Part shown: piece after piece, positions 31,282 to 41,857 of the stretch
Layout of the letters: the number at the start of each line of letters is the position of its first letter
How positions within the stretch are numbered: the first letter of the stretch is position 1
Assembly (NCBI GenBank): GCA_024707365.1
Contig: JANPZV010000002.1
Span: 16,558-80,557, forward strand
Source of the DNA: Terricaulis sp.
GTDB lineage: Bacteria > Pseudomonadota > Alphaproteobacteria > Caulobacterales > Aquidulcibacteraceae
Length of the DNA: 64,000 bases
Direction of reading: 5' to 3'
The notes under the pieces: generated by a model
Seen by the model: the letters and a program-made list of their open reading frames with translations, nothing else
Databases searched by the model: none
What the model was told of the DNA's origin: nothing
Made by a program: the position numbers and the translations under genes

Positions 31282-31414
31282 ACTATATCCGCGCCTCACC
31301 ACGCACGCGGGAGCGGCGGGGCGGTCTGAAAGCGGCCGTTTCCTCCATCCGGTCCTTAGGGAAATATTCCTAGGGTTCTCTCCCGCGGCGGCAAACCGGA
31401 AAAGGAACGATACG

Positions 31415-32227
31415 ATGGCGCTGCCTGAATTCAGCATGCGTCAGCTCTTGGAAGCTGGCGCGCACTTTGGACACCAGACCCACCGCTGGAACCCGAAGAT
31501 GGATCGCTACATCTTCGGCGAAAAGTCCAACATCCACATTCTCGACCTGTCGCAGACCGTGCCGCTGCTGCACGCCGCGCTGGTTAAAGTGCGCGAAGTC
31601 GCCGCTGGCGGCGGGCGCGTGCTGTTCGTCGGCACCAAGCGCCAAGCGGCCGATCACATCAAATCCGCCGCGCAGCGTTCGGCGCAGTATTTCATCAACC
31701 AGCGCTGGCTGGGCGGCACGCTGACCAATTGGCAGACGGTTTCCAAGTCGATCGCGCGCCTGCGTGAGCTTGATCAGATCGTCAATGGCGGCTCGGTTGG
31801 CCTCACCAAGAAGGAAGTGCTGAACCTGACGCGCGAACGCGACAAGCTCGATCGCTCGCTCGGCGGCATCGCCTCGATGGGCGGCATCCCGGATCTGATG
31901 TTCGTGATCGACACCAACAAGGAAGCGATCGCCATTCAGGAAGCCAAGAAGCTCGGCATCCCGGTTGTGGCCATCGTCGATTCCAATTGCGATCCCGATG
32001 AAGTCACCTTCCCGATTCCGGGCAATGACGATGCGGCGCGCGCGATCCAGCTCTATTGCGATCTGATCGCCGACGCTGTGCTCGATGGCCTGACCGAAGG
32101 CCAAGTGCGCGGCGGCGTGGATATCGGCGCTTCGGCCCGCCCGCCGGTTGAGGCGGTTGTAGCCGCTGAACGTGCGCCCGAGCCGGTGGAAAGCCCGATG
32201 GATGGGCCCAGCGGCGCGAATTACTGA
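31415..32227 (+). CDS. rpsB: 30S ribosomal protein S2
   Basis: 270-residue small-subunit protein S2. The N-terminus [20 protein letters not shown] is diagnostic; [20 protein letters not shown] near 97-116 and [19 protein letters not shown] near 206-224 also match. The C-terminal tail is Ala/Pro/Glu-rich, as in many alphaproteobacteria. The start ATG at 31415 is preceded by AAAAGGA. It is followed by tsf, the standard rpsB-tsf pair. Confidence 0.97.
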   Translation: MALPEFSMRQLLEAGAHFGHQTHRWNPKMDRYIFGEKSNIHILDLSQTVPLLHAALVKVREVAAGGGRVLFVGTKRQAADHIKSAAQRSAQYFINQRWLGGTLTNWQTVSKSIARLRELDQIVNGGSVGLTKKEVLNLTRERDKLDRSLGGIASMGGIPDLMFVIDTNKEAIAIQEAKKLGIPVVAIVDSNCDPDEVTFPIPGNDDAARAIQLYCDLIADAVLDGLTEGQVRGGVDIGASARPPVEAVVAAERAPEPVESPMDGPSGANY

Positions 32228-32293
32228 CACGCCTTTGCGCTTTGTTTGAGCGGGTTCGGCAAACGAACCGCTGAAAATTTAGGAGAATGACAG

Positions 32294-33226
32294 ATGGCGG
32301 AAATCACCGCTGCGCTGGTCAAAGAACTGCGCGAAAGAACCGGCGTTGGCATGATGGATTGCAAGAAAGCGCTGGCTGAAACCAATGGCGACATCGAAGC
32401 CGCCGTTGATTGGCTGCGCGCCAAGGGCTTGTCCAAAGCTGCCAAAAAAGCCGATCGCGCCGCCGCCGAAGGCGTGGTCGCAGCCGCGCTCTCGGGCAAC
32501 ACCGGCGCGCTGATTGAGCTCAACTCGGAAACCGACTTCGTGGCCCGCAACGCGGACTTCCAGAAGGCGGCGCTGAGCTACGCCCAATTGGCGCTGACCG
32601 CGGCCGATCGCGATGCGCTGCTCGCCTCCAAGGCGGGCGTGGGCACGGTGCAGGATGAAGTTACGCAACTGATCGCCACGATCGGGGAGAACATCACGCT
32701 GCGCCGTTCGGCCAAGCTGAGCGTCGAAAACGGCGTGATCGCGGCCTACGTGCACAACGCCATCACCGAAGGCGTTGGCCGCATCGGCGTGCTTGTCGCC
32801 ATCGAGTCGACTGGCGACAAAGCGGCGCTGGAAAAGTTCGGCAAGGGCGTGGCGATGCACATCGCCGCCTCCAACCCGCTGGCGCTGACCGAGAAGGACA
32901 TCGACGCCGATCGCGTTGAGCGTGAAAAGCAGGTGCTGAAGGATCAGATCAAGGAAGATCCCAAAGCCCAAGGCAAGCCCGATCAAGTCATCGAAAAGAT
33001 GCTCGAAGGGCGTCTGCGCAAATTCTACGAGGAATCTGTGCTGCTTAAGCAGGCGTTCGTGATGAACCCGGAACAAACCGTCGAAGCGGCGGCCGCTGAC
33101 GCGGCCAAGGCGGCGGGCGCGCCGGTTGCGGTCAAGGCCTTCGTACGCTTTGGCGTGGGCGAAGGCGTTGAGAAGAAGGCCGATGATTTCGCTGCCGAAG
33201 TGGCGGCGATGTCGAAAAAGGACTAA
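32294..33226 (+). CDS. tsf: translation elongation factor Ts
   Basis: 310-residue guanine-nucleotide exchange factor for EF-Tu. The N-terminal UBA-like domain is [20 protein letters not shown] near residues 8-27; the core contains [15 protein letters not shown] near 76-90. The start follows GGAG (AGGAGAATGACAG). The gene is intact and full length. A 10-bp hairpin follows its stop. Confidence 0.97.
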   Translation: MAEITAALVKELRERTGVGMMDCKKALAETNGDIEAAVDWLRAKGLSKAAKKADRAAAEGVVAAALSGNTGALIELNSETDFVARNADFQKAALSYAQLALTAADRDALLASKAGVGTVQDEVTQLIATIGENITLRRSAKLSVENGVIAAYVHNAITEGVGRIGVLVAIESTGDKAALEKFGKGVAMHIAASNPLALTEKDIDADRVEREKQVLKDQIKEDPKAQGKPDQVIEKMLEGRLRKFYEESVLLKQAFVMNPEQTVEAAAADAAKAAGAPVAVKAFVRFGVGEGVEKKADDFAAEVAAMSKKD

Positions 33227-33235
33227 CGCACAAAT

Positions 33236-33269
33236 CCGCCGCCGTTTGGCTTTGCGCCGACGGCGGCGG
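33236..33269 (+). terminator. hairpin between tsf and pyrH
   Basis: Perfect 10-bp inverted repeat CCGCCGCCGT (33236-33245) and ACGGCGGCGG (33260-33269) with a 14-base loop, starting ten bases after the tsf stop. No U tract follows, so it could be a weak terminator, an attenuator or an RNA-stability element separating the abundant rpsB-tsf message from pyrH. Confidence 0.45.
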
Positions 33270-33309
33270 TCGCGTTATGGTGCGCCGGCCCTTCAAGCTG
33301 GATGACCCG

Positions 33310-34056
33310 ATGAGCGTCGCTGAAACCATTGCGGACCCCGCGCCCGCGCGCACCTACAAGCGCGTTCTGCTGAAAATTTCCGGCGAAGCGCTGATGGGCG
33401 ATGGCCAATACGGCATCGACCAGGCGGTTTGCGAGCGTATCGCCCAGGAAGTGCTCGACGCGGCCAATGGCGGGGCCGAAATCTGCCTTGTTATCGGCGG
33501 TGGGAACATTTTCCGCGGCGTGCAGGGTGCGGCCAAGGGCATGGAGCGCGCCAGCGCCGATTATATGGGCATGCTGGCCACGGTGATGAACGCGCTGGCC
33601 ATGCAGAACGCGATCGAGAGCCTTGGCGGCAAGGCGCGCGTTCTCTCTGCCATCCCGATGACGAGCGTGTGCGAGCCTTACATTCGCCGCCGCGCGCTGC
33701 GCCACATGGAAAAGGGCCGGATCGTGATTTTCGCCGCCGGCACCGGCAATCCGTTTTTCACCACCGACACCGCCGCCGCTTTGCGCGCCGCCGAGATGGG
33801 CGCTGACGCGCTGCTCAAGGGCACGCAGGTGGATGGGGTTTACACCGCCGATCCCAAGAAAGATCCGAACGCGACCCGCTACGATCAGCTCAGCTATCAT
33901 GAAGTGCTGGCGCGCGATCTCAAAGTGATGGACGCCTCGGCGGTTTCACTGATGCGCGACAACGGCATCCCGATTGTCGTGTTTTCAATTCACAAGCGCG
34001 GCGGGCTTGCCGATGTGCTCGCCGGCCGCGGCGTTTGCACCACCATCACTGATTAG
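33310..34056 (+). CDS. pyrH: uridylate kinase (UMP kinase)
   Basis: 248-residue amino-acid-kinase-fold enzyme converting UMP to [23 protein letters not shown] near residues 17-36 (phosphate-binding lysine and glycine loop), [20 protein letters not shown] near 63-82 and [20 protein letters not shown] near 152-171 are characteristic. I prefer ATG 33310, giving the family length; an in-frame ATG at 33277 would add 11 residues. Confidence 0.95.
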   Translation: MSVAETIADPAPARTYKRVLLKISGEALMGDGQYGIDQAVCERIAQEVLDAANGGAEICLVIGGGNIFRGVQGAAKGMERASADYMGMLATVMNALAMQNAIESLGGKARVLSAIPMTSVCEPYIRRRALRHMEKGRIVIFAAGTGNPFFTTDTAAALRAAEMGADALLKGTQVDGVYTADPKKDPNATRYDQLSYHEVLARDLKVMDASAVSLMRDNGIPIVVFSIHKRGGLADVLAGRGVCTTITD

Positions 34057-34066
34057 GACAACGACC

Positions 34067-34630
34067 ATGGCGAGCGCGCCCTTCAAACTCGACGATTATA
34101 AAAAGCGCATGGATGGCGCGCTGACATCGCTGCAGCATGAATTCAGCGGCCTGCGCACGGGGCGGGCCTCAACGGCGCTGCTCGATCCGATCATGGTGGA
34201 GGCCTATGGCGCAAGCACGCCGCTCAATCAGGTGGCCAACGTCTCGGTGCCCGAGCCGCGTATGATCGCGGTGACGGTGTGGGACAAATCCACCGTGGGC
34301 GCTGTCGATAAGGCGATCCGCGCCTCCAATCTCGGGCTTAACCCGATCATCGACGGGCAGACGCTGCGCATTCCAATCCCGCCGCTGACAGGCGAACGCC
34401 GCGCAGAGCTTGCCAAGGTCGCCGGCAAATATGCCGAAACGGCGCGCATCGCTGTGCGCAATGTGCGCCGCGATGCGATGGATCATTTGAAGAAAGCCGA
34501 AAAAGACGGCCTCATCAGCCAGGACGAGCAAAAGCGTCACGGTGAGGAAGTGCAGAAGGCGACGGACGATCACATCAAAAAGATCGATGACTCGCTCAAG
34601 CACAAAGAGGATGAGATCACTCAGGTCTGA
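34067..34630 (+). CDS. frr: ribosome recycling factor
   Basis: 187-residue RRF, which splits post-termination ribosomes together with EF-G. The three-helix-bundle/beta-sandwich protein shows [21 protein letters not shown] near residues 29-49, [18 protein letters not shown] near 53-70, and [14 protein letters not shown] near 134-147. ATG 34067 lies ten bases after pyrH and gives the correct N-terminus. uppS follows after six bases. Confidence 0.96.
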   Translation: MASAPFKLDDYKKRMDGALTSLQHEFSGLRTGRASTALLDPIMVEAYGASTPLNQVANVSVPEPRMIAVTVWDKSTVGAVDKAIRASNLGLNPIIDGQTLRIPIPPLTGERRAELAKVAGKYAETARIAVRNVRRDAMDHLKKAEKDGLISQDEQKRHGEEVQKATDDHIKKIDDSLKHKEDEITQV

Positions 34631-34636
34631 CGGGCC

Positions 34637-35370
34637 ATGTCCGCCGCTCCGCCCGCCCAACCGCCGCCGCGCCACGTGGCCATCATCATGGATGGGAACG
34701 GCCGCTGGGCGAAGCTGCGCAACCGCCCGCGCACCTTTGGCCACAGCGAAGGCGTTGAAGCGCTGCGGCGCGCGGTGGAAGCGGCGGGCGATCTTGGCGT
34801 GCGTTATCTTACGGTGTTTGGCTTCTCCACGGAGAATTGGCGCCGTCCGGCCGCCGAGATCAACGCGCTGTTTGATCTCTTGCGGCTCTATGTGGCGCGC
34901 GATCTTGACCGGCTAATCAAGGAGGGCGTGCGCGTGCGCGTCATCGGCGCCCGCGCGGGGCTTGCGCCCGATATCGCGTCGATCATCGACAATGCCGAGA
35001 CGCGTACGCGCCACAACGATCAGCTCAACCTCACCATCGCCTTCAATTATGGCGGCCAAGATGAGATCGCCCGCGCGGCGCGGCGCATCGCCGAGGAGGC
35101 CGCAGCAGGCCGGCTCAAGCCCGACGAGGTGGATGTGGCGCGCTTTGAGAGCTTCCTTGATTGCGCCGAATTGCCTGCGCCCGATCTCCTGGTGCGCACC
35201 TCGGGCGAGAGCAGGCTTTCAAATTTCATGCTCTGGCAAGCGGCGTATTCTGAGCTTGTGTTCCTCGACGTGCTGTGGCCCGATTTCGATAAGAGCGCGC
35301 TCGAAGCGGCGATTGCGCAATTTAATAGCCGCGAACGCCGCTTTGGGGGAGCGACCCTGGCACACCATGA
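34637..35370 (+). CDS. uppS: undecaprenyl diphosphate synthase (probable frameshift near 3' end)
   Basis: Cis-prenyltransferase making the C55 lipid carrier for peptidoglycan and polysaccharides. HVAIIMDGNGRWAKLRNRPR lies near residues 14-33 (catalytic aspartate), TVFGFSTENWRRP near 60-72, and DLLVRTSGESRLSNFMLWQ near 184-202. The raw frame runs on into cdsA. If one G is missing from the GGGGG run near 35345-35349, the protein ends RRFGGSDPGTP with a TGA at 35368-35370 that overlaps a cdsA ATG, giving 244 residues. A real UppS-CdsA fusion is the alternative. Confidence 0.88.
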
Positions 35371-36217
35371 GCCAGAGCCGGATGCGCAAGCGCGTCGTGA
35401 TTGGTCAGATCTCGGCGCACGGATCGTATCGGGCCTGGTGTTGGCGATCGGCGGGCTGATCGCCGCCTGGCATGGCGGGGCGTGGCTCGCCGGCGCGTGC
35501 GGGGCGGCGGTGGTGGTGATGAGCTATGAATGGGCGCGCATGAGCGAGCCTGAGGCCACAATGCCGGCTTTCCTGTTCGCGCTCGCCGGCTCGCTTGGGG
35601 CGGTGATGTTCGCCAGTTGGAACCAGCTTGCGCTGGGGGTGGGCTGGATGGGCGCGTGCGCTGCGGTGTCCGCGCTGCGCCGGCGCAGCTTCGGTGCGGT
35701 CTTGGAGACGCTTGGCGGCACGCTTTATGTCGGCTTGCCTTGCGCCCTGTTCCTCTGGCTGCGTGATCGCGCGCCCGAGGGGCTTGAGACGATCCTCACG
35801 CTGTTCAGCGTGATTTGGGCGGCGGACATTTTCGCCTATTTCGGCGGTAAGCTGATCGGCGGGCCGAAGATCGCGCGCGGGCTTTCGCCCAATAAGACTT
35901 GGTCCGGCATCGTTACGGGCGCGGCGGCCGGGGCGCTCGCCGGGGCGGCATGCGGCGCTGTGTTCGGCGCCGCGGGGGCCATGATCGGGATATGGCTGGC
36001 GCTTGGCGCGCTCATCGCCTTCACTGGGCTGATGGGCGATCTGTTTGAATCTTTCCTGAAACGGCGGTTTGGCGTGAAGGACGCATCGCGCATCATTCCC
36101 GGCCATGGCGGCGTGCTCGACCGGATCGACGGCTTGATGGCCGCGACGCTGCTGACCGGGGCTGTGCTGGCCGCTTGGCCCGGCCTTTCGGCATGGCTGA
36201 TCGGAGACGGGCTGTGA
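35367..36217 (+). CDS. cdsA: phosphatidate cytidylyltransferase (probable frameshift near 5' end)
   Basis: Multi-pass membrane enzyme making CDP-diacylglycerol for phospholipid synthesis. The family signature near the C-terminus reads SFLKRRFGVKDASRIIPGHG followed by GVLDRIDGLMAA. An ATG at 35367 (MSQSRMRKRV) overlaps the deduced uppS stop, but a base must be missing near 35390-35395 to join it to DWSDLGARIVSGLVLAIGG. With that, about 283 residues, the usual size. Read literally, the domain is continuous with UppS through a linker. Its stop overlaps the GTG start of dxr. Confidence 0.88.
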
Positions 36218-37407
36218 GCGCCGATGGCCGCAGCGTCTCGATCCTTGGGGTCACGGGCTCGATTGGGCAGAGCACCATCGCGGTGATCGAGGAGCTGCGC
36301 GCCCAAGGCGCGCACATCCCGGTGGAGGCGGTGACCGCCGGGGCGAATTTGCAAGGGCTCGCTGAAGCGTGCCGGCGGCTAAGGCCGAAATTTGCGGCCG
36401 TCGCGGATCCAAACCAGCTTGAAGCGGCGCGCGCCGCGCTTGCCGGGCTCGACATCGCGGTCGGTGCGGGGCCCAGCGCGCTGGAGGACGCCGCGGCCAG
36501 GCCCGCCGCCTGGGTGATGTCGGCCATTGTGGGCGCAGCGGGGCTTGCGCCGACGCTGGCGGCGATCCGGCGTGGGGCCTTGGTGGCGCTGGCCAACAAG
36601 GAATGTCTGGTCTCGGCCGGGCCGCTCATGCTGAAGGCGGCGGCCGACCATGGCGCCACGCTGCTGCCGGTTGATTCTGAGCACAACGCCATCTTCCAAG
36701 TGCTGACCCACCCCGAACGGGTGGAGAAACTGACGCTGACAGCATCCGGCGGCCCGTTCCGCACCGCCACGCGGGAGATCATGGCGCGCGCCAGCCCGGC
36801 CCAAGCCTGCGCCCACCCGCGCTGGTCCATGGGGCGGAAAATCTCCGTCGATTCCGCGACGCTGATGAATAAGGGGCTGGAGCTGATCGAGGCCTCCTAT
36901 TTATTTGGTTTAGAAGAGAAATTTATCGACGTCGTGATCCACCCCGAGAGCGTGGTGCACTCTTTTGCGCATTTCGTGGACGGCTCGGTGTTGGCCCAAT
37001 TGGGCTCGCCGGACATGCGCATCCCGATCGCCTACACGCTCAGCTGGCCCGATCGCGCCAAGGTTTCGACCGAGCGGCTGGATCTGGCCGGGCTCAAAAG
37101 CCTGAATTTCGAGGCGCCGGACCCTGAGCTGTTTCCTGCGCTGCGGCTTTGCCGCGCCGCGCTGCGGACGGGGCCTTTGGCTGCGGCGGCGCTCAATGCG
37201 GCCAATGAGGAGGCGGTGGCGGCCTTCCTGGCGGGCCGGATCGGGTTCCTCGACATCGCCAGGGTGGTTGAAGATGTTTTGGCCCACCTGGAGGCCGAGG
37301 CAGCGCCCATCGCAAAATCGCCTTCATCTTTCGATGAGGTAGGGGCGATGGATGGGGCCGCCCGGCGGGCGGCGCTAGAGATTGCGGGAAGTCTGACGGC
37401 AGCCTAA
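36214..37407 (+). CDS. dxr: 1-deoxy-D-xylulose 5-phosphate reductoisomerase
   Basis: 397-residue enzyme of the non-mevalonate isoprenoid pathway, forming 2-C-methyl-D-erythritol 4-phosphate with NADPH. NADPH-binding ILGVTGSIGQSTI lies near residues 9-21, ALANKECLVSAGPLM near 126-140, LLPVDSEHNAIFQVL near 150-164 (metal ligands), and MNKGLELIEASYLFG near 219-233. The start is GTG 36214, overlapping the cdsA stop. It supplies precursors for UppS upstream. Confidence 0.95.
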   Translation: MSADGRSVSILGVTGSIGQSTIAVIEELRAQGAHIPVEAVTAGANLQGLAEACRRLRPKFAAVADPNQLEAARAALAGLDIAVGAGPSALEDAAARPAAWVMSAIVGAAGLAPTLAAIRRGALVALANKECLVSAGPLMLKAAADHGATLLPVDSEHNAIFQVLTHPERVEKLTLTASGGPFRTATREIMARASPAQACAHPRWSMGRKISVDSATLMNKGLELIEASYLFGLEEKFIDVVIHPESVVHSFAHFVDGSVLAQLGSPDMRIPIAYTLSWPDRAKVSTERLDLAGLKSLNFEAPDPELFPALRLCRAALRTGPLAAAALNAANEEAVAAFLAGRIGFLDIARVVEDVLAHLEAEAAPIAKSPSSFDEVGAMDGAARRAALEIAGSLTAA

Positions 37408-37456
37408 GGCTGACCGGCGCCCCCTAGGATCAAGGCGCGCGGAGGAAGCGGGTCGA

Positions 37457-38646
37457 ATGCCGGACTTCTTGGGTTATCTGCTGCTCTCAGCATTTTCATT
37501 CGTGCTGGTGCTGAGCGTTGTGGTGTTCGTGCACGAGCTTGGCCATTTCCAGGTTGCGCGCTGGCGCGGCGTGGCGATCGACACCTTCTCGATCGGCTTC
37601 GGCAAAACGCTGCTGGGATGGCGCGACAAGCAGGGCGTTCAATGGAAGGTCGGCGCGTTGCCGCTGGGCGGCTATGTGAAATTCGCTGACGATGCGGACG
37701 CGATGTCCACCGGCCCGCGCGAAAAAAATGATGATCCCCAAGCGATCGCCGAAGCGCGCGCGAAGGGGCTTTTCCATGCGCAGCCTTTGCTCACACGCGC
37801 GCTTGTGGTGGCGGCGGGGCCAGTCACCAATTTCGTTTTCTCGATACTCGCCTTTGCCGCGATCGCGCTCATTATGGGCCGGGATGCGACAGACTACGCC
37901 AATGTGCCAGCGCGCATTTCGGCGGTGGCCGAAGCGAGCCCGGCGGCAGACGCAGGGCTTCAGGCGGGCGATGTGGTGCTGAGCATCGATGGCCGCGCCA
38001 TCGCAAACTTCACCGAATTTCAGGCGGCCGTGGCCGCAGCGCCGGAGCAGACGCTGACTTTCCAGATCGAGCGTGACGGCGTGCGCAGCGCGATCAGCGC
38101 CACGCCGCGCCGTGAAGGCGCGCGCGGCCTGATCGGCGTCTATGGGCCGCTGGTGCTCGACTCAGAGCGCCGCATTGAGCGCTATGGCCCGATCAGCGCG
38201 ATCGGCGCGGGCGCGGCCAATACGTGGGATATCGTCGCCAAGACGGGCCAGTATATCGGCGCGATCTTCGCCGGCCGCGAATCGGGGACCAGATCGCCGG
38301 CCCCGTCGGCATTTTCAATGTTTCAGGCCAAGTGGCGTCGAGCGCGCTGAACGGCGGGCCGTCTGATGGCGGCGGGTTGCTGCCGCGCCTGGGCCTTTTG
38401 GCGCTTTCGCTTTTGTCGCTTGCGGCGGTGCTTTCGGTGGCGGTGGGCATCGTCAATTTGTTGCCGATCCCGATCCTCGATGGCGGGCACTTGCTGTTTT
38501 ACGCCATCGAAGGCGTGCGCGGGGGCAAGCCGCTGCCGGCGGTTGCACAGGAATGGGCCTACCGCGCCGGATTCGCCGTGATGGCGAGTTTGTTTTTGTT
38601 CGCCACCTGGAACGATATCACGCGCCTGCTTCCGGGCGCGCAGTAG
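37457..38646 (+). CDS. rseP: RIP site-2 zinc metalloprotease RseP/MmpA (one frameshift)
   Basis: Intramembrane protease that cleaves membrane-bound anti-sigma factors or other regulators; in Caulobacter the homologue is MmpA. The zinc motif VVFVHELGHF is at residues 22-31; a PDZ domain follows near 135-205 (AEASPAADAGLQAGDVVLS); the second catalytic site is NLLPIPILDGGHLLFYAIE near 335-353. A G is missing near 38283-38287; correction joins AGRES to GDQIAGPVGIFNVSGQV and gives about 396 residues. It lies immediately upstream of bamA, the standard order. Confidence 0.92.
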
Positions 38647-38695
38647 CAGCGCCTCGTCCTTGTCTTTATCGGCGGGATGGGGTCTTAAAAATCAA

Positions 38696-38716
38696 CAGGC
38701 GCGGGGGAAGCGCCTG
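38696..38716 (+). promoter_or_regulatory. hairpin in bamA leader
   Basis: Inverted repeat CAGGCGC (38696-38702) and GCGCCTG (38710-38716) with a GGGGGAA loop, in the 84-base gap between rseP and bamA. It ends 17 bases before the bamA start. It could be an RNA structure affecting bamA translation or a weak terminator. No -35/-10 pair is evident in the gap. Confidence 0.35.
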
Positions 38717-38733
38717 AATGCGTCGAGGGCTTG

Positions 38734-41188
38734 ATGAAGCGGGTACTGCGAGATGTCGTGGCGGGCGCGGTCGGTTGCGTCGTGACCGTCGGCGCCGGGG
38801 GTGCGCTGATCGCCCCAGGCGATGCTTACGCCCAGCAGGGCGCTGCGCCCGAAGCGGCGGCTGAGCAAGGCGCCGCGATCCGGCGCATCGTCGTGCAGGG
38901 CAACCAGCGGATCGAGGCGGCGACGATCTCCTCCTATCTCCTGGTGCGCCCCGGCGACACGTTCGACGCCGAACGCATCGACATGAGCTTAAAGACGCTG
39001 TTCGCCACCGGCCTTTTTGCCGACGTGCAGATTGAACAACGCGGCGGCGATCTCATCGTCGCGGTGATCGAAAACCCGATCATCAACCGCGTGATCTTTG
39101 AAGGCATGCGCACGCTCGATCAGGAAGATCTCCTGAAGGAAGTGCAGGCGCGGCCACGCTCGACCTTCACGCCGGCGCGCGCGCAGGCGGACGTGCAGCG
39201 CATCATCGAAGTGTATCGCCGCTCGGGCCGGTTTGCCGCGCAAGTGACGCCGCAAGTGCGCGAGCTGGATCAAAACCGCGTCGATCTCATTTTTGAGGTG
39301 GACGAGGGCCCGGTGACGGGCGTGCGCGACATCAACTTCATCGGCAACAGCGAATTTACCGATCGCACGCTGCGCGACGCGATCGCGACGACGCGCTCTT
39401 CCTGGTGGAATTTCTTCCAGAGCAACGACAATTACGACCCAGACCGCCTCGAATATGACCGCGAGCAGCTGCGCCAGTATTACAACAACCGGGGCTTTGC
39501 TGATTTCCGCGTCGTTTCGGCGGTTGCCGAACTCACGCCCGATCAGCGCGATTTTTTCATCACCTTCACGCTCGATGAGGGCGTTCGCTATGAATTTGGC
39601 CAGGTGAATGTTGTCGCCCAGCTTGATCGGCTGTCGCCGGAAATGCTGCAGAGCGTGATCCCGATCCGCCAAGGCGATGTGTTCCGCGGCTCGCAGATCG
39701 AAGATGCGATCGACGCGATGACGTATGTCGCCGGCACGGTTGGCTATGCGAACGTCGATATCGTGCCGCTGGTTGAACGGGATCGCGAAAATCGCGTCGT
39801 CAATCTCACCTTCGAGGTCAATGAAGGCGCGCGCGTTTACATTGAGCGGATCGATATCGTCGGCAATACGCGCACGATTGACCGTGTGATCCGGCGTGAA
39901 TTGCGCGTGAATGAGGGCGATGCGTTCAACCGCGTGCTGCTGGACCGCTCGCGTCAGCGTATCCAGGCGCTTGGCTTCTTCAGCTCGGTGACGGTGGAAG
40001 ATCGCCTTGGCTCTCAGCCTGATCGTGGTGTCGTCACGGTTGCGGTGGCCGAGGAATCCACAGGCGAGCTTGCGTTTGCGGCGGGCTTTTCCTCGACGGA
40101 AAATTTGCTGTTCGATCTTTCGATCACCGAACGCAATTTGCGCGGGCGCGGCCAGTTCTTGCGTCTGCGCGCCTCCACCAGCTCTTATCGCCAGCAAGTG
40201 GACCTGCGCTTCACCGAGCCGCGCTTTATGGATCGGGAGGTGGCCGCCGGTTTTGACATCTACTCGCTGCGCACCGATTTCCTCGATCAATCCTCGTTTG
40301 AGAACATCTCAACCGGCATCGGGCTGCGCACGAGCTTCCCCGTGGCGGAGCGCACCAGCCTTGGCATCACCTATTCGTTGATCCAAGACGAAACCGAAAT
40401 CGCCGATATCTACATCGATCACGACAACAACCCGCTGACGCCGGTGATCGATCAGTGCAACCCGGCCAACACCCAGCGGCCGCTGATCTGCGCCCAGGAA
40501 GGTGATTTCATCACCTCAATGCTGGGCTTCACGGTCAATTGGGATCAGCGGAACAATATCATCAACGCCACGCGCGGCTATGATCTGCAATTGCGCCAGG
40601 ACATCGCCGGCGTTGGCGGGGAAGTGAATTATCTCCGCTCTGAGATCGAGGCCGGCATCTATTACGGCCTGCCTTGGGCCGGCTGGCTTCGATGCTGCGC
40701 GGCAGCGCGGGCTACATCATGGGCTGGGGCGGCGACGACGTGCGCATCAATGACCGCTTCTTCAAAGGCGGTTCCTCGTTCCGCGGCTTCGATGTCGCCG
40801 GCATCGGCCCGCGCCAATTGCTCGTCGATGACGTGACGGGCGAGATGGTGCAGCGCGGCGATGCGATCGGCGGCAACCTCTATGCGATCGGCACGCTGCA
40901 GATGGATGTTCCGTTGCCGCTGCCGGAATCCTATGGCGTTGGCGCCGCCGCGTTCGTTGAGTTTGGCACCCTCGGGATGGTGGACACCGCCAGCCGGCAG
41001 ATGGTCGATCTCAACGGCGCGAACCGGCTCATCGTCGACGACTCAGCGAGTATGCGCGTCGCGGCGGGGGTGAGCATTTATTGGGATTCCCATTTGGCCC
41101 TGTTCAGTTCGACCTCTCGCAGCCGCTCGAATACGAAGAATATGATCGGCGCGAGCAATTCCGGTTCTCAACCCGGACCCGTTTCTAA
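38734..41188 (+). CDS. bamA: outer membrane protein assembly factor BamA (two frameshifts)
   Basis: Outer-membrane insertase with a signal peptide (cleavage after GDAYA), five POTRA domains (IRRIVVQGNQRIEAATI is the start of the first) and a C-terminal beta-barrel. The barrel motif GGSSFRGFDVAGIGPR lies near residue 677, and the protein ends FRFSTRTRF with the terminal phenylalanine of the beta-signal. Breaks: a missing base near 40673-40677 (restores GLPLGRLASMLRG) and a missing C near 41090-41094 (restores DSPFGPVQFDLSQPLEYEEY). The corrected length is about 818. ATG 38734 is preferred to TTG 38731 because GAGGG sits at 38725-38729. Confidence 0.94.
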
Positions 41189-41203
41189 GGAGAGAGCGCA
41201 CCC

Positions 41204-41830
41204 ATGCGTGTTATGATTAGTTTTGCCGCAGCCGCCCTCGTCGCGGCGGCGTTTGTGACCGCGCCAGACGCCCAGGCTCAACGCCGCGGCGCATCGAGCG
41301 GCGGCGTCGTTGTCGTGGACTATGGCCGCATCGCAGCCGAGGCTGCGCTTGGCCGCGATATGACCACGAAATTGCAGGGCGTCGCCGCTGCGATCCAGCA
41401 GGAAGCAGCTGCGCTTCAGCCCGAAGGCCAAGCGATCGAGCAGGAGCGCCAGCGCCTCATCAACGCCACGCGCAACCTGACGCGTGAGCAGGTGCGGGCG
41501 CACGCCACGCACGGCCCGGCGCTGCAGGCGCTGGAAACGCGCGCGCAGCAATTTCAGGTGCGCAGCGCCACGCTGCAGGGTGATCTCGAATGCACCCAAG
41601 CGCTGACGCTTCGTGAATTTGACGCCGTGGTGCGCCCGGTGATCCGCGCCGAGATGGAGCGCCGCAGCGCGACGGCCGTGATTGACGCCTCCAACGTGCT
41701 GATTTCACAGCCGGATATCGATGTGACCAACACCGTGATCCAGCAGCTTGATCAGAACCAGGCCACGCGAGTCGCCAATGTCTCGCGCCGGCCTGTGGCG
41801 CAATGCCAGGGCCAACAACCCGCGCAATAA
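41204..41830 (+). CDS. skp: OmpH/Skp family periplasmic chaperone
   Basis: 208-residue exported protein. The signal peptide ends near TAPDAQAQ. The mature part begins with a beta strand GGVVVVDYGRIAAEAALG and then a long helical, Gln/Glu/Arg-rich segment (about residues 55-130) as in Skp tentacles. Skp-like chaperones hold outer-membrane proteins in the periplasm for BamA, which is encoded 15 bases upstream. A strong AAGGAGAG precedes the start. Two cysteines (near 129 and 202) are less usual for Skp. The assignment rests on architecture and position. Confidence 0.85.
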   Translation: MRVMISFAAAALVAAAFVTAPDAQAQRRGASSGGVVVVDYGRIAAEAALGRDMTTKLQGVAAAIQQEAAALQPEGQAIEQERQRLINATRNLTREQVRAHATHGPALQALETRAQQFQVRSATLQGDLECTQALTLREFDAVVRPVIRAEMERRSATAVIDASNVLISQPDIDVTNTVIQQLDQNQATRVANVSRRPVAQCQGQQPAQ

Positions 41831-41857
41831 GTCGCGAAATGCGATAAAGGCGGGTCC

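Noticed and set aside
30167..32227. Apparent amidohydrolase-RpsB fusion
   Set aside because: The frame continues only because of an extra G near 31063. Correcting it gives a natural stop at 31236-31238, and rpsB has its own ribosome-binding site and start.
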